Assembly: GCF_003443535.1 (NCBI RefSeq)
Contig: NZ_CP031946.1
Coordinates: forward strand, 2,170,001 to 2,234,000
Length of the DNA stretch: 64,000 bases
Reading direction: 5' to 3'
Source of the DNA: Ruegeria sp. AD91A
GTDB taxonomy: Bacteria > Pseudomonadota > Alphaproteobacteria > Rhodobacterales > Rhodobacteraceae
Shown here: piece by piece, positions 1 through 9,290 of the stretch
How the letters are laid out: each line of letters begins with the position of its first letter
How positions within the stretch are numbered: position 1 is the stretch's first letter
Translations under genes and position numbers: made by a program
The notes under the pieces: model-generated
Told to the model about the DNA's origin: nothing
The model's input: only the letters and a program-made list of their open reading frames with translations
The model's database searches: none

Positions 1-672
1 GGCCATCGCCAGATGCAAGGCTGTCAGCAGAACAGCACGGCCCAGGCTTTTCACTTGCAACGTCGCAAGAGTATGCCCCAGTGTCAGCAGCATGAGAGGG
101 ATCGACAACCCACCAAGGATGTCAAAGGACTTTGCGACCGGTTGTGGCAGGCTTTGCCCGGTCGCCATCAGGATCAGAGAGAACCCCACGGCGTAAATAA
201 TCGGGGACGTCGCCAGCTTCCTGGCTGAGAATTCTCCGGCGGGAATCCACATGCCCACGGTAAAGATGCTGATGAGCACCACCACCACGAACGCCATGGT
301 GTAGGCCATACCTGCATCACCCAGCGCCAGCAGAGTGATCGGCAGGCCAATGTTGCCGACATTGCCGTGCATCAATGGTGTCAGAAACGCGCGCACCGGC
401 AAGCGGAGACTCCTGAGCGCGACATACCCCAAAACACCGAAACCGGCCACCGCAAGGGCAGCGGCGGTCATCATGTCAAGAAACGTGCCTACGGCCAGTT
501 TGGTGGTCGACAAATGAGAAATGATCAGTGTCGGATAGCCGACTTTCGAAACGATCCCGCCAATGACCTTGTTGTCAAATGGGGCCTGAATCACGGCAAG
601 AACATAGCCAATACCAGCGCAGATCAGAACTGGCAGAACCACGTTCAATACGTTCAGGAACAGGTGCTCCAA
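1..672 (-). CDS. AEC-family (auxin efflux carrier-like) transporter, partial
   Basis: The reverse strand is open from a TTG codon at 672 to the window edge, giving the first 224 residues of a very hydrophobic protein. A good ribosome-binding site (AGGAG, 8 nt before the TTG) supports this non-ATG start. Membrane helices follow one another, and a GNVGNIGLP stretch near residue 106 resembles the conserved Asn/Gly/Pro element of AEC permeases (about 310 residues). Such proteins are inner-membrane carriers, usually of small organic acids; the substrate cannot be told from sequence. The C-terminal third lies outside the window. It is divergent from mipZ, with about 217 bp between them. Confidence 0.8.
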   Translation of the reverse strand, partial: MEHLFLNVLNVVLPVLICAGIGYVLAVIQAPFDNKVIGGIVSKVGYPTLIISHLSTTKLAVGTFLDMMTAAALAVAGFGVLGYVALRSLRLPVRAFLTPLMHGNVGNIGLPITLLALGDAGMAYTMAFVVVVLISIFTVGMWIPAGEFSARKLATSPIIYAVGFSLILMATGQSLPQPVAKSFDILGGLSIPLMLLTLGHTLATLQVKSLGRAVLLTALHLAMA

Positions 673-889
673 GCAGAATTCTCCTAGCCGAAACCGTTTT
701 TCGACAGTGAATCAGTGTCATTGCATTGGCAAGCGCCCTGTGTAACCCGTGTTCTGCGTTAGGTTTTCCCAAATAGAGTCTGATATTGCCCGAAAGCGCC
801 GCTTGAGGTTCTTTTCATCGCGGTCGACACAACATATAGTGGGCACCAACAACGTGTAGTGAAGCACGGCGAGACTTGGGAATACAAGC

Positions 890-1699
890 ATGGCACATAT
901 CATTGTGGTCGGGAACGAAAAGGGTGGCGCAGGCAAATCGACCGTGTCGATGCATGTGGCAACCGCACTGGCCCGATTGGGGCACAAGGTCAGCACCTTG
1001 GATCTGGACCTGCGTCAACGCAGTCTGGGACGCTATTTCGAGAACCGCAACAACTTCCTCAAAAGCTCGGACCTGACTCTGCCAAGCCCGCGCCATCACG
1101 ACCTGCCCGAGATTGATGCCGCCACGCTGAAACCGGGCGAGAATATCTATGACCATCGCCTGTCTGCCGCCGTTTCCCAACTGGAAAGCGACAGCGACTT
1201 TATTCTGATCGACTGCCCGGGGTCTCATACTCGGCTCAGTCAGGTGGCGCATTCGCTGGCCGACACACTGATCACCCCGCTGAACGACAGCTTCATTGAT
1301 TTCGACCTGTTGGCACGGATCGACTCGCAGGGTGAGAAGATCCTTGGCCCCTCTGTCTATTCCGAGATGGTCTGGAACGCACGACAGTTGCGGGCGCAGG
1401 CTGGACTAAAGCCCATCGACTGGGTCGTCGTTCGCAACCGCGTCGGTACACAACGCATGGTCAACAAGGAAAAGATGCAGCGCGCGATCGAGATGCTGTC
1501 GCAGCGCATCGGCTTTCGCGTCGCCTCGGGCTTTTCCGAGCGGGTTATTTTCCGAGAACTGTTCCCCCGTGGCCTGACCCTGCTGGACCTCAAGGACATC
1601 GGCGTCAAACAGCTGAACATCTCGAACATCGCCGCCCGTCAGGAGCTGCGCGACATGATGAAAGAGCTGAACCTGCCGGGTGTGGAGATTGATTTCTGA
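890..1699 (+). CDS. mipZ: Division plane positioning ATPase MipZ
   Basis: This 269-residue ParA-superfamily ATPase has a deviant Walker A motif (KGGAGKS, about residues 11-17), a switch region (DLDLRQRSLGRYFENR, about 38-53) and a Walker B-like LIDCPG near 107. The length and the run of motifs fit MipZ rather than ParA or Soj. MipZ in alphaproteobacteria binds ParB-parS complexes, forms an ATP-dependent gradient from the poles and blocks FtsZ assembly there, so that division occurs at mid-cell. The gene is transcribed alone, diverging from the AEC transporter. No partner parB lies near, which is usual because MipZ acts in trans. Confidence 0.93.
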   Translation: MAHIIVVGNEKGGAGKSTVSMHVATALARLGHKVSTLDLDLRQRSLGRYFENRNNFLKSSDLTLPSPRHHDLPEIDAATLKPGENIYDHRLSAAVSQLESDSDFILIDCPGSHTRLSQVAHSLADTLITPLNDSFIDFDLLARIDSQGEKILGPSVYSEMVWNARQLRAQAGLKPIDWVVVRNRVGTQRMVNKEKMQRAIEMLSQRIGFRVASGFSERVIFRELFPRGLTLLDLKDIGVKQLNISNIAARQELRDMMKELNLPGVEIDF

Positions 1700-1790
1700 T
1701 ATGCTGTTTCGGCGGCCGCTCTGCGGACAAAGTTGCCGTTCCGCTTGGAGGGCCATATGTCCGTTTAGCTAAGAGACAGTAAGTTTTGTT

Positions 1791-2276
1791 TCAAAGTCCC
1801 ATACTCATCTCATGCCATGCCATTCCTCCGTGGTCGGAGGCAGACCGTCTCAGATAGCTATAGCCCAGCTTCTCGTAAAGCGACACGTGATGCTCTTTGC
1901 ACATCAGATGGATCGTTGCCTTGTTCATCTGCTGCATTCGCCTGACAAACTCATCCATCAGAGACCTTGAATAGCCCTTGCCTTGTTCGGTCGGGTCTAC
2001 GACAATGGACATGATGACCACATTGGGCGCGTCAGGGTCGTGGCCGATAAGTTCCTTGAACTCCTCGTCAGACATTTCAACCTCATGAGCGCATCCGCAG
2101 TTGATAAAGCCAACGACCGTTCCATCCACTTCAAGGATCAGAAAGCCATCGGGGTAGGTCTCAATCCGCCTGCAGATTTTGGCGTGTGTCGCAGCCTCTT
2201 CACCTTCGTAGGCCGCGGTCTCGATTTCGAAGCAGCGATCCGCATCAGCGGCATGGGCATTTCTAAAATTGCACAT
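1791..2276 (-). CDS. GNAT family N-acetyltransferase
   Basis: This 161-residue protein has the GNAT fold elements in order: a central strand ending in MSIVVDP (about 93-99), the acetyl-CoA pyrophosphate loop EQGKGYS (about 102-108; consensus Q/R-x-x-G-x-G/A), and a C-terminal segment with YEKLGY typical of motif B. The N-terminal half resembles the arylalkylamine N-acetyltransferase-like branch (E-x-A-A-Y-E-G-E-E-A-A). It should transfer an acetyl group from acetyl-CoA to an amine in the cytoplasm; the acceptor is unknown. It is convergent with mipZ and not in an obvious operon. Confidence 0.85.
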   Translation of the reverse strand: MCNFRNAHAADADRCFEIETAAYEGEEAATHAKICRRIETYPDGFLILEVDGTVVGFINCGCAHEVEMSDEEFKELIGHDPDAPNVVIMSIVVDPTEQGKGYSRSLMDEFVRRMQQMNKATIHLMCKEHHVSLYEKLGYSYLRRSASDHGGMAWHEMSMGL

Positions 2277-2516
2277 ACAGTTCTCCCACTTGTTATGGAG
2301 AGATATAGCCTAAGAAACCCGAAGCTGTCTCGCGGCCGGCAAAGCGTATCGATAACCAGACAAAGGCGCGAATTGCAGCCTCTGCCGAATTGGCTTGAAC
2401 TGTTCATCTGACGGTTTCATTAGGTCATCCGGTCGGTTCAGGGGATATCAAAATCCGGCTAGCGGGACAAACTTGCCAGTCGCTGCACGCGCATAATCAC
2501 AAAGAGTTTGCAAAAG

Positions 2517-3344
2517 TCAGCGGCGAACGGCCGAAACGATGACGGACGGAGCCGGGACCAGAAAACCGCCATTGTGTTTAATACCTTGAGAGCGAGTACG
2601 TGCCGCCAGATCAGAGCGAATTGCATCTCGTTTTATGACTGGCTGCGCTCCCAAAAGTGATGCTGCGCGAACGGCACCTTGGTCAAAGGCATCAAACAAG
2701 TCTTCAGGTTGCTGCACATGCAGTTCTGACGGCGCATCGATCAACTGAACCTCTGCAAATCCCGCTTTGGTGACTATAGTTTCAGCAGCAGCGCGGTCTG
2801 CAAGCATATGAGCATCAGGTCCGAAGGGCAATGTGACCGAGGGGTCGCCCAGACGTCCAACCGCATCGAACAACCAACCGAATGCACCATCTGATCCTTT
2901 CCCTCTCCAGATTGAAAATGCGATATGCCCTCCCGGTCTCAATACCCTTGCCGCTTCCGCCAAACCACGTTCGGGATCGGGAAAGTGCGGTACGCCGAAA
3001 CCAATAGTGACAGCATCAAAGCTGTTATCGGCAAAGTCCATTGACATCGCATCTCCTTGAATGAAGGAAGCGTCCGGCACAGCTGCTTGCGCAAGGGAAA
3101 TCATTGCCGCAGAAAAGTCGAGCCCAGTTACAGTAGCGCCTCTTGACGTGAGTTCTGCAGCGACCACACCATGCCCGCTGCATAGATCAAGAACCGTTGA
3201 CTTAGGTCCAGCCGAAACTGCATCCGAAAGCCTTTGCGCCACAGCGAGCGTAGCTCGGTCGAACCCATCTGCATAACCCTTGGCGATAGCTGGATTGGCC
3301 CAGCCTTCGCGCTCCATCTTTTCAAAATCATTGAGGTCGGTCAT
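2517..3344 (-). CDS. Class I SAM-dependent methyltransferase
   Basis: This 275-residue cytoplasmic protein has the Rossmann methyltransferase motifs in order: motif I VLDLCSGHGVVAAEL (about 51-65), an acidic residue after the second strand (TGLDFS), the FDAVTIGFGVPHFPD block (about 107-121) and the LRPGGHIAFS block (about 135-144). This is the UbiE/Methyltransf_11 type. The start is supported by GGAGG four bases upstream. It resembles small-molecule methyltransferases, but the substrate cannot be inferred. It stands alone, with about 240 bp of apparently empty DNA on each side. Confidence 0.85.
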   Translation of the reverse strand: MTDLNDFEKMEREGWANPAIAKGYADGFDRATLAVAQRLSDAVSAGPKSTVLDLCSGHGVVAAELTSRGATVTGLDFSAAMISLAQAAVPDASFIQGDAMSMDFADNSFDAVTIGFGVPHFPDPERGLAEAARVLRPGGHIAFSIWRGKGSDGAFGWLFDAVGRLGDPSVTLPFGPDAHMLADRAAAETIVTKAGFAEVQLIDAPSELHVQQPEDLFDAFDQGAVRAASLLGAQPVIKRDAIRSDLAARTRSQGIKHNGGFLVPAPSVIVSAVRR

Positions 3345-3589
3345 GCATCCTCCAAATCAGGTCAGCGTAGCATCAACAATTTTCTGAAGCCAATGGAAGC
3401 CCTCTTCGCGCCCTACGACAGCCTCCCGGCAGTCTTGCCACGACCTCCGCTGGAAGCACAAACCAGCTATTGGATTAAAGCCGCATTATTCTTGAACGCC
3501 CGGGCTAACCCGCCGCTCATGCCCAGCTAAACCAAGACGTTCCATCTAGTCCTTCAGGTTCGGAAATGCTGAACGTAATAGCCGCAGTT

Positions 3590-4897
3590 TCACTCGGTTC
3601 CTGATGGTTCGCCGGGACTGTATACCGTAAACAGCTCTTTCGGCTCATTCACACCCCGCAGCATGTAGCGACCGACCGAGACAAGTTCCTGTGCGCAGGG
3701 TCGTGCAGCGCGGGCGACGTCGTCCGAGATCAGGATCCTCTGACCCAAAGACCGGTGCATGCCCGCGATGCGGGCGGCCTGGTTTACAGCCGGGCCGATC
3801 ACGGTGAAGTCCAGCCGTGTCTCGGACCCGATATTGCCATAGAGAATTTCGCCGGAGTGTAGCGCCAGCGTATAGTTTGCCACAGGCAGGCCTTGCGCAC
3901 GGCGTTTGGCGTTCAGTTCATCCATGCGGGACTGCAACAAAGGCACGGCGCTCAGCGCAGCGCGAGCGTCTTCGTCGATCTCTCCGACATCGAACATGGC
4001 CATCAGCCCGTCGCCCATGAATTTCAGGATGTTACCGCCCTTGTCATGCACCACACCCACGGCAACAGCCAGATAGTCGTTCAGCATGTCGATGATCTCA
4101 TGCCCTGGCAGGTCTTCGGACAGCGTGGTGAAGCCTTCTAGGTCGAAATTCCAGATCACCGCATCGATTTGCTGTAAGGACCCGCGCCGAATTTCACCCG
4201 ACAGAACCCGGCGACCGGCATCCCGCCCCAGGTAAACCCGCATCAGATCCTTGGCCAATTCCTGGTTCTTTGCGGATTTGAGCGCCAGCCCCAGATGCGG
4301 CAGTACAGTGTGTATTCGGTTCAGATCGCTGTCTTCAAATCCGTTCGGTGCGTCGCAGGTCCAGGACATCAGAACGCCATCGCTGACCTTTTTCGTGCCG
4401 TCGGGGCGCAGTTGTTTCGTTCCTTCATAAGACAGGCCGGTGGCATAATAATCGGTTGCTCCGATTTCACGCAGATCGTTCAGCAGGGGAAAGCGGCTGG
4501 GTTCGTTGTGCTCGACCATTTTGACCCGGATTTCATCCAGATCTTCGTTTAGCAGCGCATAAAGAGGGCTTCGCTGCCAAACTTCGCTGGGCGTGTCCGT
4601 GTATTCAAACGTCTCGGATTCGCCACCCGCGCCGTTGTACCAGCTGTAACCGGTGCCGCCATAGACCGGATGCAGGGTCGATTGCGCAGCATGAAAGCGC
4701 ATCAACGGAACACCCATATCTACCAATCGGGTACAAAACCCTTCCAACAACTCTTCTTGCCCGGCGCCCTCAAGCCCCTTGTTAACCAACCAATCGATCA
4801 GAGATCGTGTGGAATCCGAAGCGGAATCTAGCGAGGTCATTTTAATGTCCGTATCAAGCATGATCCCCATTTGGGGGCGGCACGCATCAATTGCCAT
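3590..4897 (-). CDS. Class III adenylate/guanylate cyclase domain protein
   Basis: This 435-residue protein carries a C-terminal class III cyclase catalytic domain (about residues 250-425). The first metal-binding aspartate is in NFDLEGFT, the second in KFMGDGLMAMF, and the transition-state region is GPAVNQAARIAG. The N-terminal ~230 residues look like a soluble sensory module rather than membrane helices. It probably makes cAMP from ATP in the cytoplasm; whether it is an adenylate or guanylate cyclase cannot be settled by eye. Its start lies 3 bp after the stop of the upstream marR-like gene, so the two are probably cotranscribed. Internal ATG codons at 4864 and 4840 are alternative starts, as no strong ribosome site precedes the first. 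Confidence 0.85.
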   Translation of the reverse strand: MAIDACRPQMGIMLDTDIKMTSLDSASDSTRSLIDWLVNKGLEGAGQEELLEGFCTRLVDMGVPLMRFHAAQSTLHPVYGGTGYSWYNGAGGESETFEYTDTPSEVWQRSPLYALLNEDLDEIRVKMVEHNEPSRFPLLNDLREIGATDYYATGLSYEGTKQLRPDGTKKVSDGVLMSWTCDAPNGFEDSDLNRIHTVLPHLGLALKSAKNQELAKDLMRVYLGRDAGRRVLSGEIRRGSLQQIDAVIWNFDLEGFTTLSEDLPGHEIIDMLNDYLAVAVGVVHDKGGNILKFMGDGLMAMFDVGEIDEDARAALSAVPLLQSRMDELNAKRRAQGLPVANYTLALHSGEILYGNIGSETRLDFTVIGPAVNQAARIAGMHRSLGQRILISDDVARAARPCAQELVSVGRYMLRGVNEPKELFTVYSPGEPSGTE

Positions 4898-4900
4898 AGG

Positions 4901-5353
4901 TCAGTCCAAACCGGCCAACCTTTGCAGCATTTGACGCAACAACGCGGCCTCTTCCGGTTTGAACAGGCCTGACAGTTTCGCATCGTACTTGGCAGCAACG
5001 CCGCGCAGGTCACGATACACAGCCTGCCCTGCCGGTGTCAGTGTCAGCCATTCCGCTCGCCGATCCGCTTCGTCCCGCGTGCGTTTCAGATATCGACGTT
5101 CTTCCAGCTTGGCGACCGCACGGCTGATCTTGGTTTTGTGCATTCTGGCGCGCTCTCCGATTTCCTTGGCGGTCATCTCGCCAAACAGCCCCAAATGGAA
5201 CAACACCCGCCATTCGGTTCTGAGCATCCCATAGCGGCCCTTGTAAACAGCCTGAAACTCAAGCGAAGCCCGTTCGGCAGCCTGATTCAGCAGGAAGGGC
5301 AGAAAATTCTGCAAATCAAAGTCATCATTTTTTTCGGATTCATCGTGTGTCAT
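4901..5353 (-). CDS. MarR family transcriptional regulator, likely of homogentisate genes
   Basis: This 150-residue winged-helix protein has the MarR layout: an N-terminal dimerisation helix, a recognition helix region (TAKEIGERARMHKTKISRAV, about 61-80) and the wing with DEADRRAEWLTLT (about 95-107). It diverges from hmgA, with only 57 bp between the two starts, so it very likely controls the homogentisate cluster and itself. This arrangement is known from other proteobacterial homogentisate clusters. The ligand is inferred to be a pathway intermediate. Transcription continues into the cyclase gene. Confidence 0.85.
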   Translation of the reverse strand: MTHDESEKNDDFDLQNFLPFLLNQAAERASLEFQAVYKGRYGMLRTEWRVLFHLGLFGEMTAKEIGERARMHKTKISRAVAKLEERRYLKRTRDEADRRAEWLTLTPAGQAVYRDLRGVAAKYDAKLSGLFKPEEAALLRQMLQRLAGLD

Positions 5354-5400
5354 GCTTGTTAGTTACAAAATCAACTATTAACCGACAAGCAGCAAACGGA
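5354..5400. promoter_or_regulatory. Candidate divergent promoter and MarR operator
   Basis: The 57 bp between the MarR gene and hmgA must hold both promoters. It is AT-rich in its middle and has two inverted repeats: AGTT (5361-5364) with AACT (5373-5376), and GCTTGT (5354-5359) with ACAAGC (5385-5390). The two repeats do not share a centre, so only one may be real. GGAGG at about 5398-5402 is the hmgA ribosome-binding site. Confidence 0.4.
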
Positions 5401-5410
5401 GGAAAACGCA

Positions 5411-6766
5411 ATGAATCGTCCGACTGATCCGCATACGCTGACACAGGCTGCAACGCCTGTCGGAACTCACGCAGGCTATATGCCCGGCTTTGGGAACGAC
5501 TTTGAGACCGAGGCCCTGCCCGAGGCCTTGCCGCAAGGGATGAACAGCCCGCAACGGTGCAACTATGGTCTTTACGGAGAGCAGCTGAGTGGCACGGCCT
5601 TTACCGCCAACCCACCTGAGCGCACCTGGTGCTATCGTATTCGCCCATCCGTAAAGCACTCGCATCGTTATGAAAAAATAGATCTGCCCTACTGGAAATC
5701 GGCCCCATGTATTGATCCGGATGTGATCAGCCTTGGTCAGTACCGTTGGGATCCCATCCCGTATTCCGATGAAGGTCTGAATTGGATGACGGGTATGCGA
5801 ACCATGACGACCGCAGGTGATGTGAACACGCAGGTCGGCATGGCAAGCCACATCTATCTGGTCACGGAATCCATGGTCGATGACTATTTCTTCTCGGCAG
5901 ATTCCGAATTGCTGGTTGTGCCACAGGAAGGGCGCCTGCGATTTGCGACAGAACTGGGAATCATTGACCTGGAGCCAAAGGAAATCGCGATCATTCCGCG
6001 TGGTTTGCTGTACCGGGTTGAGGTTCTGGAAGGCCCTGCGCGCGGCTTTGTCTGCGAGAATTACGGTCAGAAATTTGAGTTGCCGGGTCGCGGGCCGATC
6101 GGGGCCAATTGCATGGCCAATCCGCGCGACTTCAAGGCACCGGTGGCGGCTTATGAAGATCGTGAAACCCCTTCTACCGTGACAATCAAATGGTGCGGGC
6201 AATTCCACACCACCAGGATCGGCCACAGCCCGCTGGATGTCGTGGCATGGCACGGCAACTATGCGCCCTATAAATACGACCTGCGCAACTATTGCCCCGT
6301 CGGCGCGATCCTGTTTGACCATCCCGACCCGTCGATCTTTACCGTTCTGACGGCCCCGTCCGGCCAGCCGGGTACGGCCAATATCGACTTTGTCCTGTTC
6401 CGTGAACGCTGGATGGTGATGGAAGATACCTTCCGCCCGCCATGGTACCACAAGAACATCATGTCCGAGCTGATGGGCAACATTTACGGTCAGTACGACG
6501 CGAAACCGCAGGGCTTCGTGCCGGGTGGGACTAGCCTGCATAACATGATGATCCCGCATGGCCCTGACAGGGAAGCTTTTGACAAGGCGTCATATTCCAA
6601 TCTGGGGCCGGACAAGCTGGATCAGACGATGTCGTTCATGTTCGAAACCCGCTTCCCACAGCACCTGACCCCGTTTGCTGCCACCGAAGCGCCACTGCAG
6701 GATGACTACATCGACTGCTGGACATCCCTTGAGAAAAAGTTCGACGGGACGCCGGGCAAGAAATGA
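5411..6766 (+). CDS. hmgA: Homogentisate 1,2-dioxygenase
   Basis: This 451-residue enzyme opens the ring of homogentisate with O2 to give maleylacetoacetate, using a mononuclear Fe(II). The iron ligands of the family are present with the usual spacing: His347 and Glu353 in WYHKNIMSE and His383 in IPHGPD. The N-terminal [20 protein letters not shown] stretch is also typical. A strong ribosome site (GGAGG, 8 nt) marks the start. It heads the cluster hmgA-fahA-MBL-FAD hydroxylase-DUF2783-maiA and is probably repressed by the divergent MarR protein. The pathway degrades tyrosine, phenylalanine and phenylacetate derivatives. Confidence 0.97.
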   Translation: MNRPTDPHTLTQAATPVGTHAGYMPGFGNDFETEALPEALPQGMNSPQRCNYGLYGEQLSGTAFTANPPERTWCYRIRPSVKHSHRYEKIDLPYWKSAPCIDPDVISLGQYRWDPIPYSDEGLNWMTGMRTMTTAGDVNTQVGMASHIYLVTESMVDDYFFSADSELLVVPQEGRLRFATELGIIDLEPKEIAIIPRGLLYRVEVLEGPARGFVCENYGQKFELPGRGPIGANCMANPRDFKAPVAAYEDRETPSTVTIKWCGQFHTTRIGHSPLDVVAWHGNYAPYKYDLRNYCPVGAILFDHPDPSIFTVLTAPSGQPGTANIDFVLFRERWMVMEDTFRPPWYHKNIMSELMGNIYGQYDAKPQGFVPGGTSLHNMMIPHGPDREAFDKASYSNLGPDKLDQTMSFMFETRFPQHLTPFAATEAPLQDDYIDCWTSLEKKFDGTPGKK

Positions 6767-6975
6767 GCCTCCCACTGGTTCACTTTCATTGCAGCCGTTC
6801 TGCTGGCGTGGAATTGAACCGGTTGCTGAGCTAACATTCCTCGGCAACCGGTGTGCAGTGACGCGCCCCTCGCATACGATGTGCCACAACCGAGGCGGCT
6901 TCGTACTATTGCAATCGCTGTTCCGGAGTTAAGATCCTTCAGAACCTCTTAGAACATAACAAACAGGGGCAAGAT

Positions 6976-8232
6976 ATGCCTTTAATGACTTCTTGGGTTG
7001 CGTCGGCCAATGACGCGACACATCCGTTCCCACTGAACAACCTTCCGTACGGCGTCTTCTCGACCGAAGGTGATGATCCGCGCTGCGGCGTGGCCATCGG
7101 TAACATGATCCTTGACATTACCGCAGCCGAGGCCGAGGGCCTGATCTCCCTGACCGATGAGCCACTGTTCGACATGCCGTTCTGGAACCCTCTGATGGAG
7201 GAAGGTCCAGCCGTCTGGACCGCGCTGCGCGAACGGCTTATCAGCCTTCTGGCCGAAGGTTCAGACGAGCAAGCCAAGGTCGAACCTCTGCTTGTCAAAC
7301 AAGAAGACGCGGAAATGCATCTGCCCTTCGCCGTCAGCGAATACACCGACTTTTATGCGGGTCGAAACCATGCCTTCAACGTCGGCACCATGTTCCGGGG
7401 GCCCGAAAACGCTTTGCCGCCGAACTGGCTGCATATTCCGATTGGCTATAACGGCCGGGCATCTTCGGTCGTGGTATCGGGAACGGAAATTCGCCGCCCC
7501 TGGGGTCAGCTGAAAGCCCCCGATCAGGACTTGCCCGCCTTCCTGCCCAGCCGTCGCTTTGACATCGAGCTTGAGATGGGCGCGATTGTCGGAACACCCT
7601 CGGATGGTCCGATCACCGTGCAGGAAGCGGATGACAATATTTTCGGCTACGTGCTTCTGAATGACTGGTCCGCGCGGGACATCCAGGCATGGGAATACCA
7701 GCCGCTGGGCCCGTTTCAGGCAAAGGCCACGGCCACCTCGATCAGCCCATGGATCGTGACCAAGGCGGCCCTCGAGCCATTCCGCTGCGACACGCCGCCC
7801 CGCGAGTTCGAGCTGCTGGATCACCTCAAGGATTGCGGCCCGATGCTCTATGACATCGATCTGGCGATCACCATGGCACCTACCGGGCAAACCGCCACGA
7901 CGATTGCCCGGACCAACTACAACCAGATGTACTATTCTGCTGCGCAGCAATTGGCGCATCACACCACATCAGGATGCCCCATGAACACGGGCGACCTACT
8001 GGGATCCGGAACCATTTCCGGGCCAACCAAACCTGAACGCGGCTCGCTGCTGGAGCTCAGCTGGGGCGGCAAGGAACCCCTGACATTGGACAGCGGTGAA
8101 ACCCGCAGCTTCATCGAGGATGGCGACACGTTGACCCTTACCGGTGCGGCCAGTGCGGACGGCTACACGATCGGCTTCGGTGAGTGTGTCGGCACCGTTC
8201 TGCCTGCTCTTGAAAACCCATATTCACGATAA
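6976..8232 (+). CDS. fahA: Fumarylacetoacetase
   Basis: This 418-residue protein cleaves fumarylacetoacetate to fumarate and acetoacetate, the last step of homogentisate breakdown. It has the FAH N-terminal domain (about 1-110) and the catalytic FAH domain. Family motifs include DFYAGRNHAFNVG (about 117-129), the metal-binding DIELEMGAIVG (about 196-206) and LNDWSARDIQAWE (about 229-241). The length matches the family. A 209 bp gap separates it from hmgA, and I see no terminator in the gap, so readthrough or a separate promoter are both possible. The next gene starts 10 bp after its stop. Confidence 0.96.
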   Translation: MPLMTSWVASANDATHPFPLNNLPYGVFSTEGDDPRCGVAIGNMILDITAAEAEGLISLTDEPLFDMPFWNPLMEEGPAVWTALRERLISLLAEGSDEQAKVEPLLVKQEDAEMHLPFAVSEYTDFYAGRNHAFNVGTMFRGPENALPPNWLHIPIGYNGRASSVVVSGTEIRRPWGQLKAPDQDLPAFLPSRRFDIELEMGAIVGTPSDGPITVQEADDNIFGYVLLNDWSARDIQAWEYQPLGPFQAKATATSISPWIVTKAALEPFRCDTPPREFELLDHLKDCGPMLYDIDLAITMAPTGQTATTIARTNYNQMYYSAAQQLAHHTTSGCPMNTGDLLGSGTISGPTKPERGSLLELSWGGKEPLTLDSGETRSFIEDGDTLTLTGAASADGYTIGFGECVGTVLPALENPYSR

Positions 8233-8242
8233 GGAACCCACC

Positions 8243-9193
8243 ATGGCCAAAGCATTCGCGTCCCAGGGGGACATGTCGGAAAAAAAGATCAGCTTCACTG
8301 AAGTCGGAGAAGGGCTCTATGCCTTTACCGCCGAAGGCGACCCGAACTCGGGTGTGATCATCGGTGACGACAGCGTGATGATAGTCGAGGCGCAGGCGAC
8401 TCCGCGTCTGGCAAACAAGGTGATCGAATGCGTGCGTTCCGTCACCGACAAACCGATCACGCATGTGGCCCTGACCCACTACCACGCAGTACGTGTTCTG
8501 GGCGCAAGCGCGTTCGGCGCGCAGCAGATAGTGATGTCGGACATGGCCCGCGCCATGGTCGTGGAGCGAGGTCAGGAAGATTGGGACAGCGAATTCCAGC
8601 GTTTCCCGCGCCTGTTCGAAGGGCACGAAAGCATCCCCGGCCTGACCTGGCCCACCACCACCTTCAGCGATACGATGACCGTCTATCTGGGCAACCGCCG
8701 GATCGACCTGATGCATCTGGGCCGCGCGCATACGGCAGGCGATATCGTCATCCATGTGCCCGATCAGAACGTGATGTTCACCGGCGATATCGTCGAGTAT
8801 CACTCGGCCTGCTATTGCGGCGATGGGCATTTCAGCGACTGGGGTGACACGCTGGACGAGATCAAGTGGTTCGATGTCGACGCCATTGCACCGGGGCGCG
8901 GCGATGCGCTGGTCGGCAAGGATATGGTGAATGCGGCCATTGAAAATACCCGCGATTTTGTCGAAAGCACCTACCGCCCGGCGGCCAAAGTTGCGGCACG
9001 TGGCGGCAGTCTGAAGGAAGCATGGGATGCAGTCCGAGCGGAATGTGACCCCAAATTTGCCGATTACGCGATCTACGAGCACTGCCTGCCGTTCAACGTG
9101 GCTCGCGCCTATGACGAAGCTCGCGGCATCGACACGCCCCGTATCTGGACCGCACAGCGCGATCTGGAGATGTGGGAGGCTCTGCAAGGTTGA
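8243..9193 (+). CDS. Metallo-beta-lactamase-fold hydrolase of the homogentisate cluster
   Basis: The start is the ATG at 8243, with AAGGA 7 nt upstream. A longer reading frame from 8144 would overlap fahA by 89 bp and has no support. The 316-residue product has an MBL fold: a TGDIVEYHSA segment, GRAHTAGD as the metal-binding His loop, and an HYHAVRVLG segment where canonical members have HxHxDHxGG. The Asp-His pair of that motif is replaced by Val-Arg, so the second metal site is probably altered or missing. Its place between fahA and an aromatic hydroxylase suggests hydrolysis of a thioester or lactone by-product, but no specific substrate can be claimed. Confidence 0.82.
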   Translation: MAKAFASQGDMSEKKISFTEVGEGLYAFTAEGDPNSGVIIGDDSVMIVEAQATPRLANKVIECVRSVTDKPITHVALTHYHAVRVLGASAFGAQQIVMSDMARAMVVERGQEDWDSEFQRFPRLFEGHESIPGLTWPTTTFSDTMTVYLGNRRIDLMHLGRAHTAGDIVIHVPDQNVMFTGDIVEYHSACYCGDGHFSDWGDTLDEIKWFDVDAIAPGRGDALVGKDMVNAAIENTRDFVESTYRPAAKVAARGGSLKEAWDAVRAECDPKFADYAIYEHCLPFNVARAYDEARGIDTPRIWTAQRDLEMWEALQG

Positions 9194-9290
9194 CGAAAAA
9201 CGGTCGAGTTTGATCCAGATCGTTTTTTGCGGCGGGATTCGATGAAACCATAAGCCAAGGCCTCCGGCGCTCGTCGCCGGGGGACAGGAT

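Noticed and set aside
5378..6559. 393-codon open frame antisense to hmgA
   Set aside because: The sense strand encodes homogentisate dioxygenase with iron ligands in place; the antisense frame has no recognisable domain.
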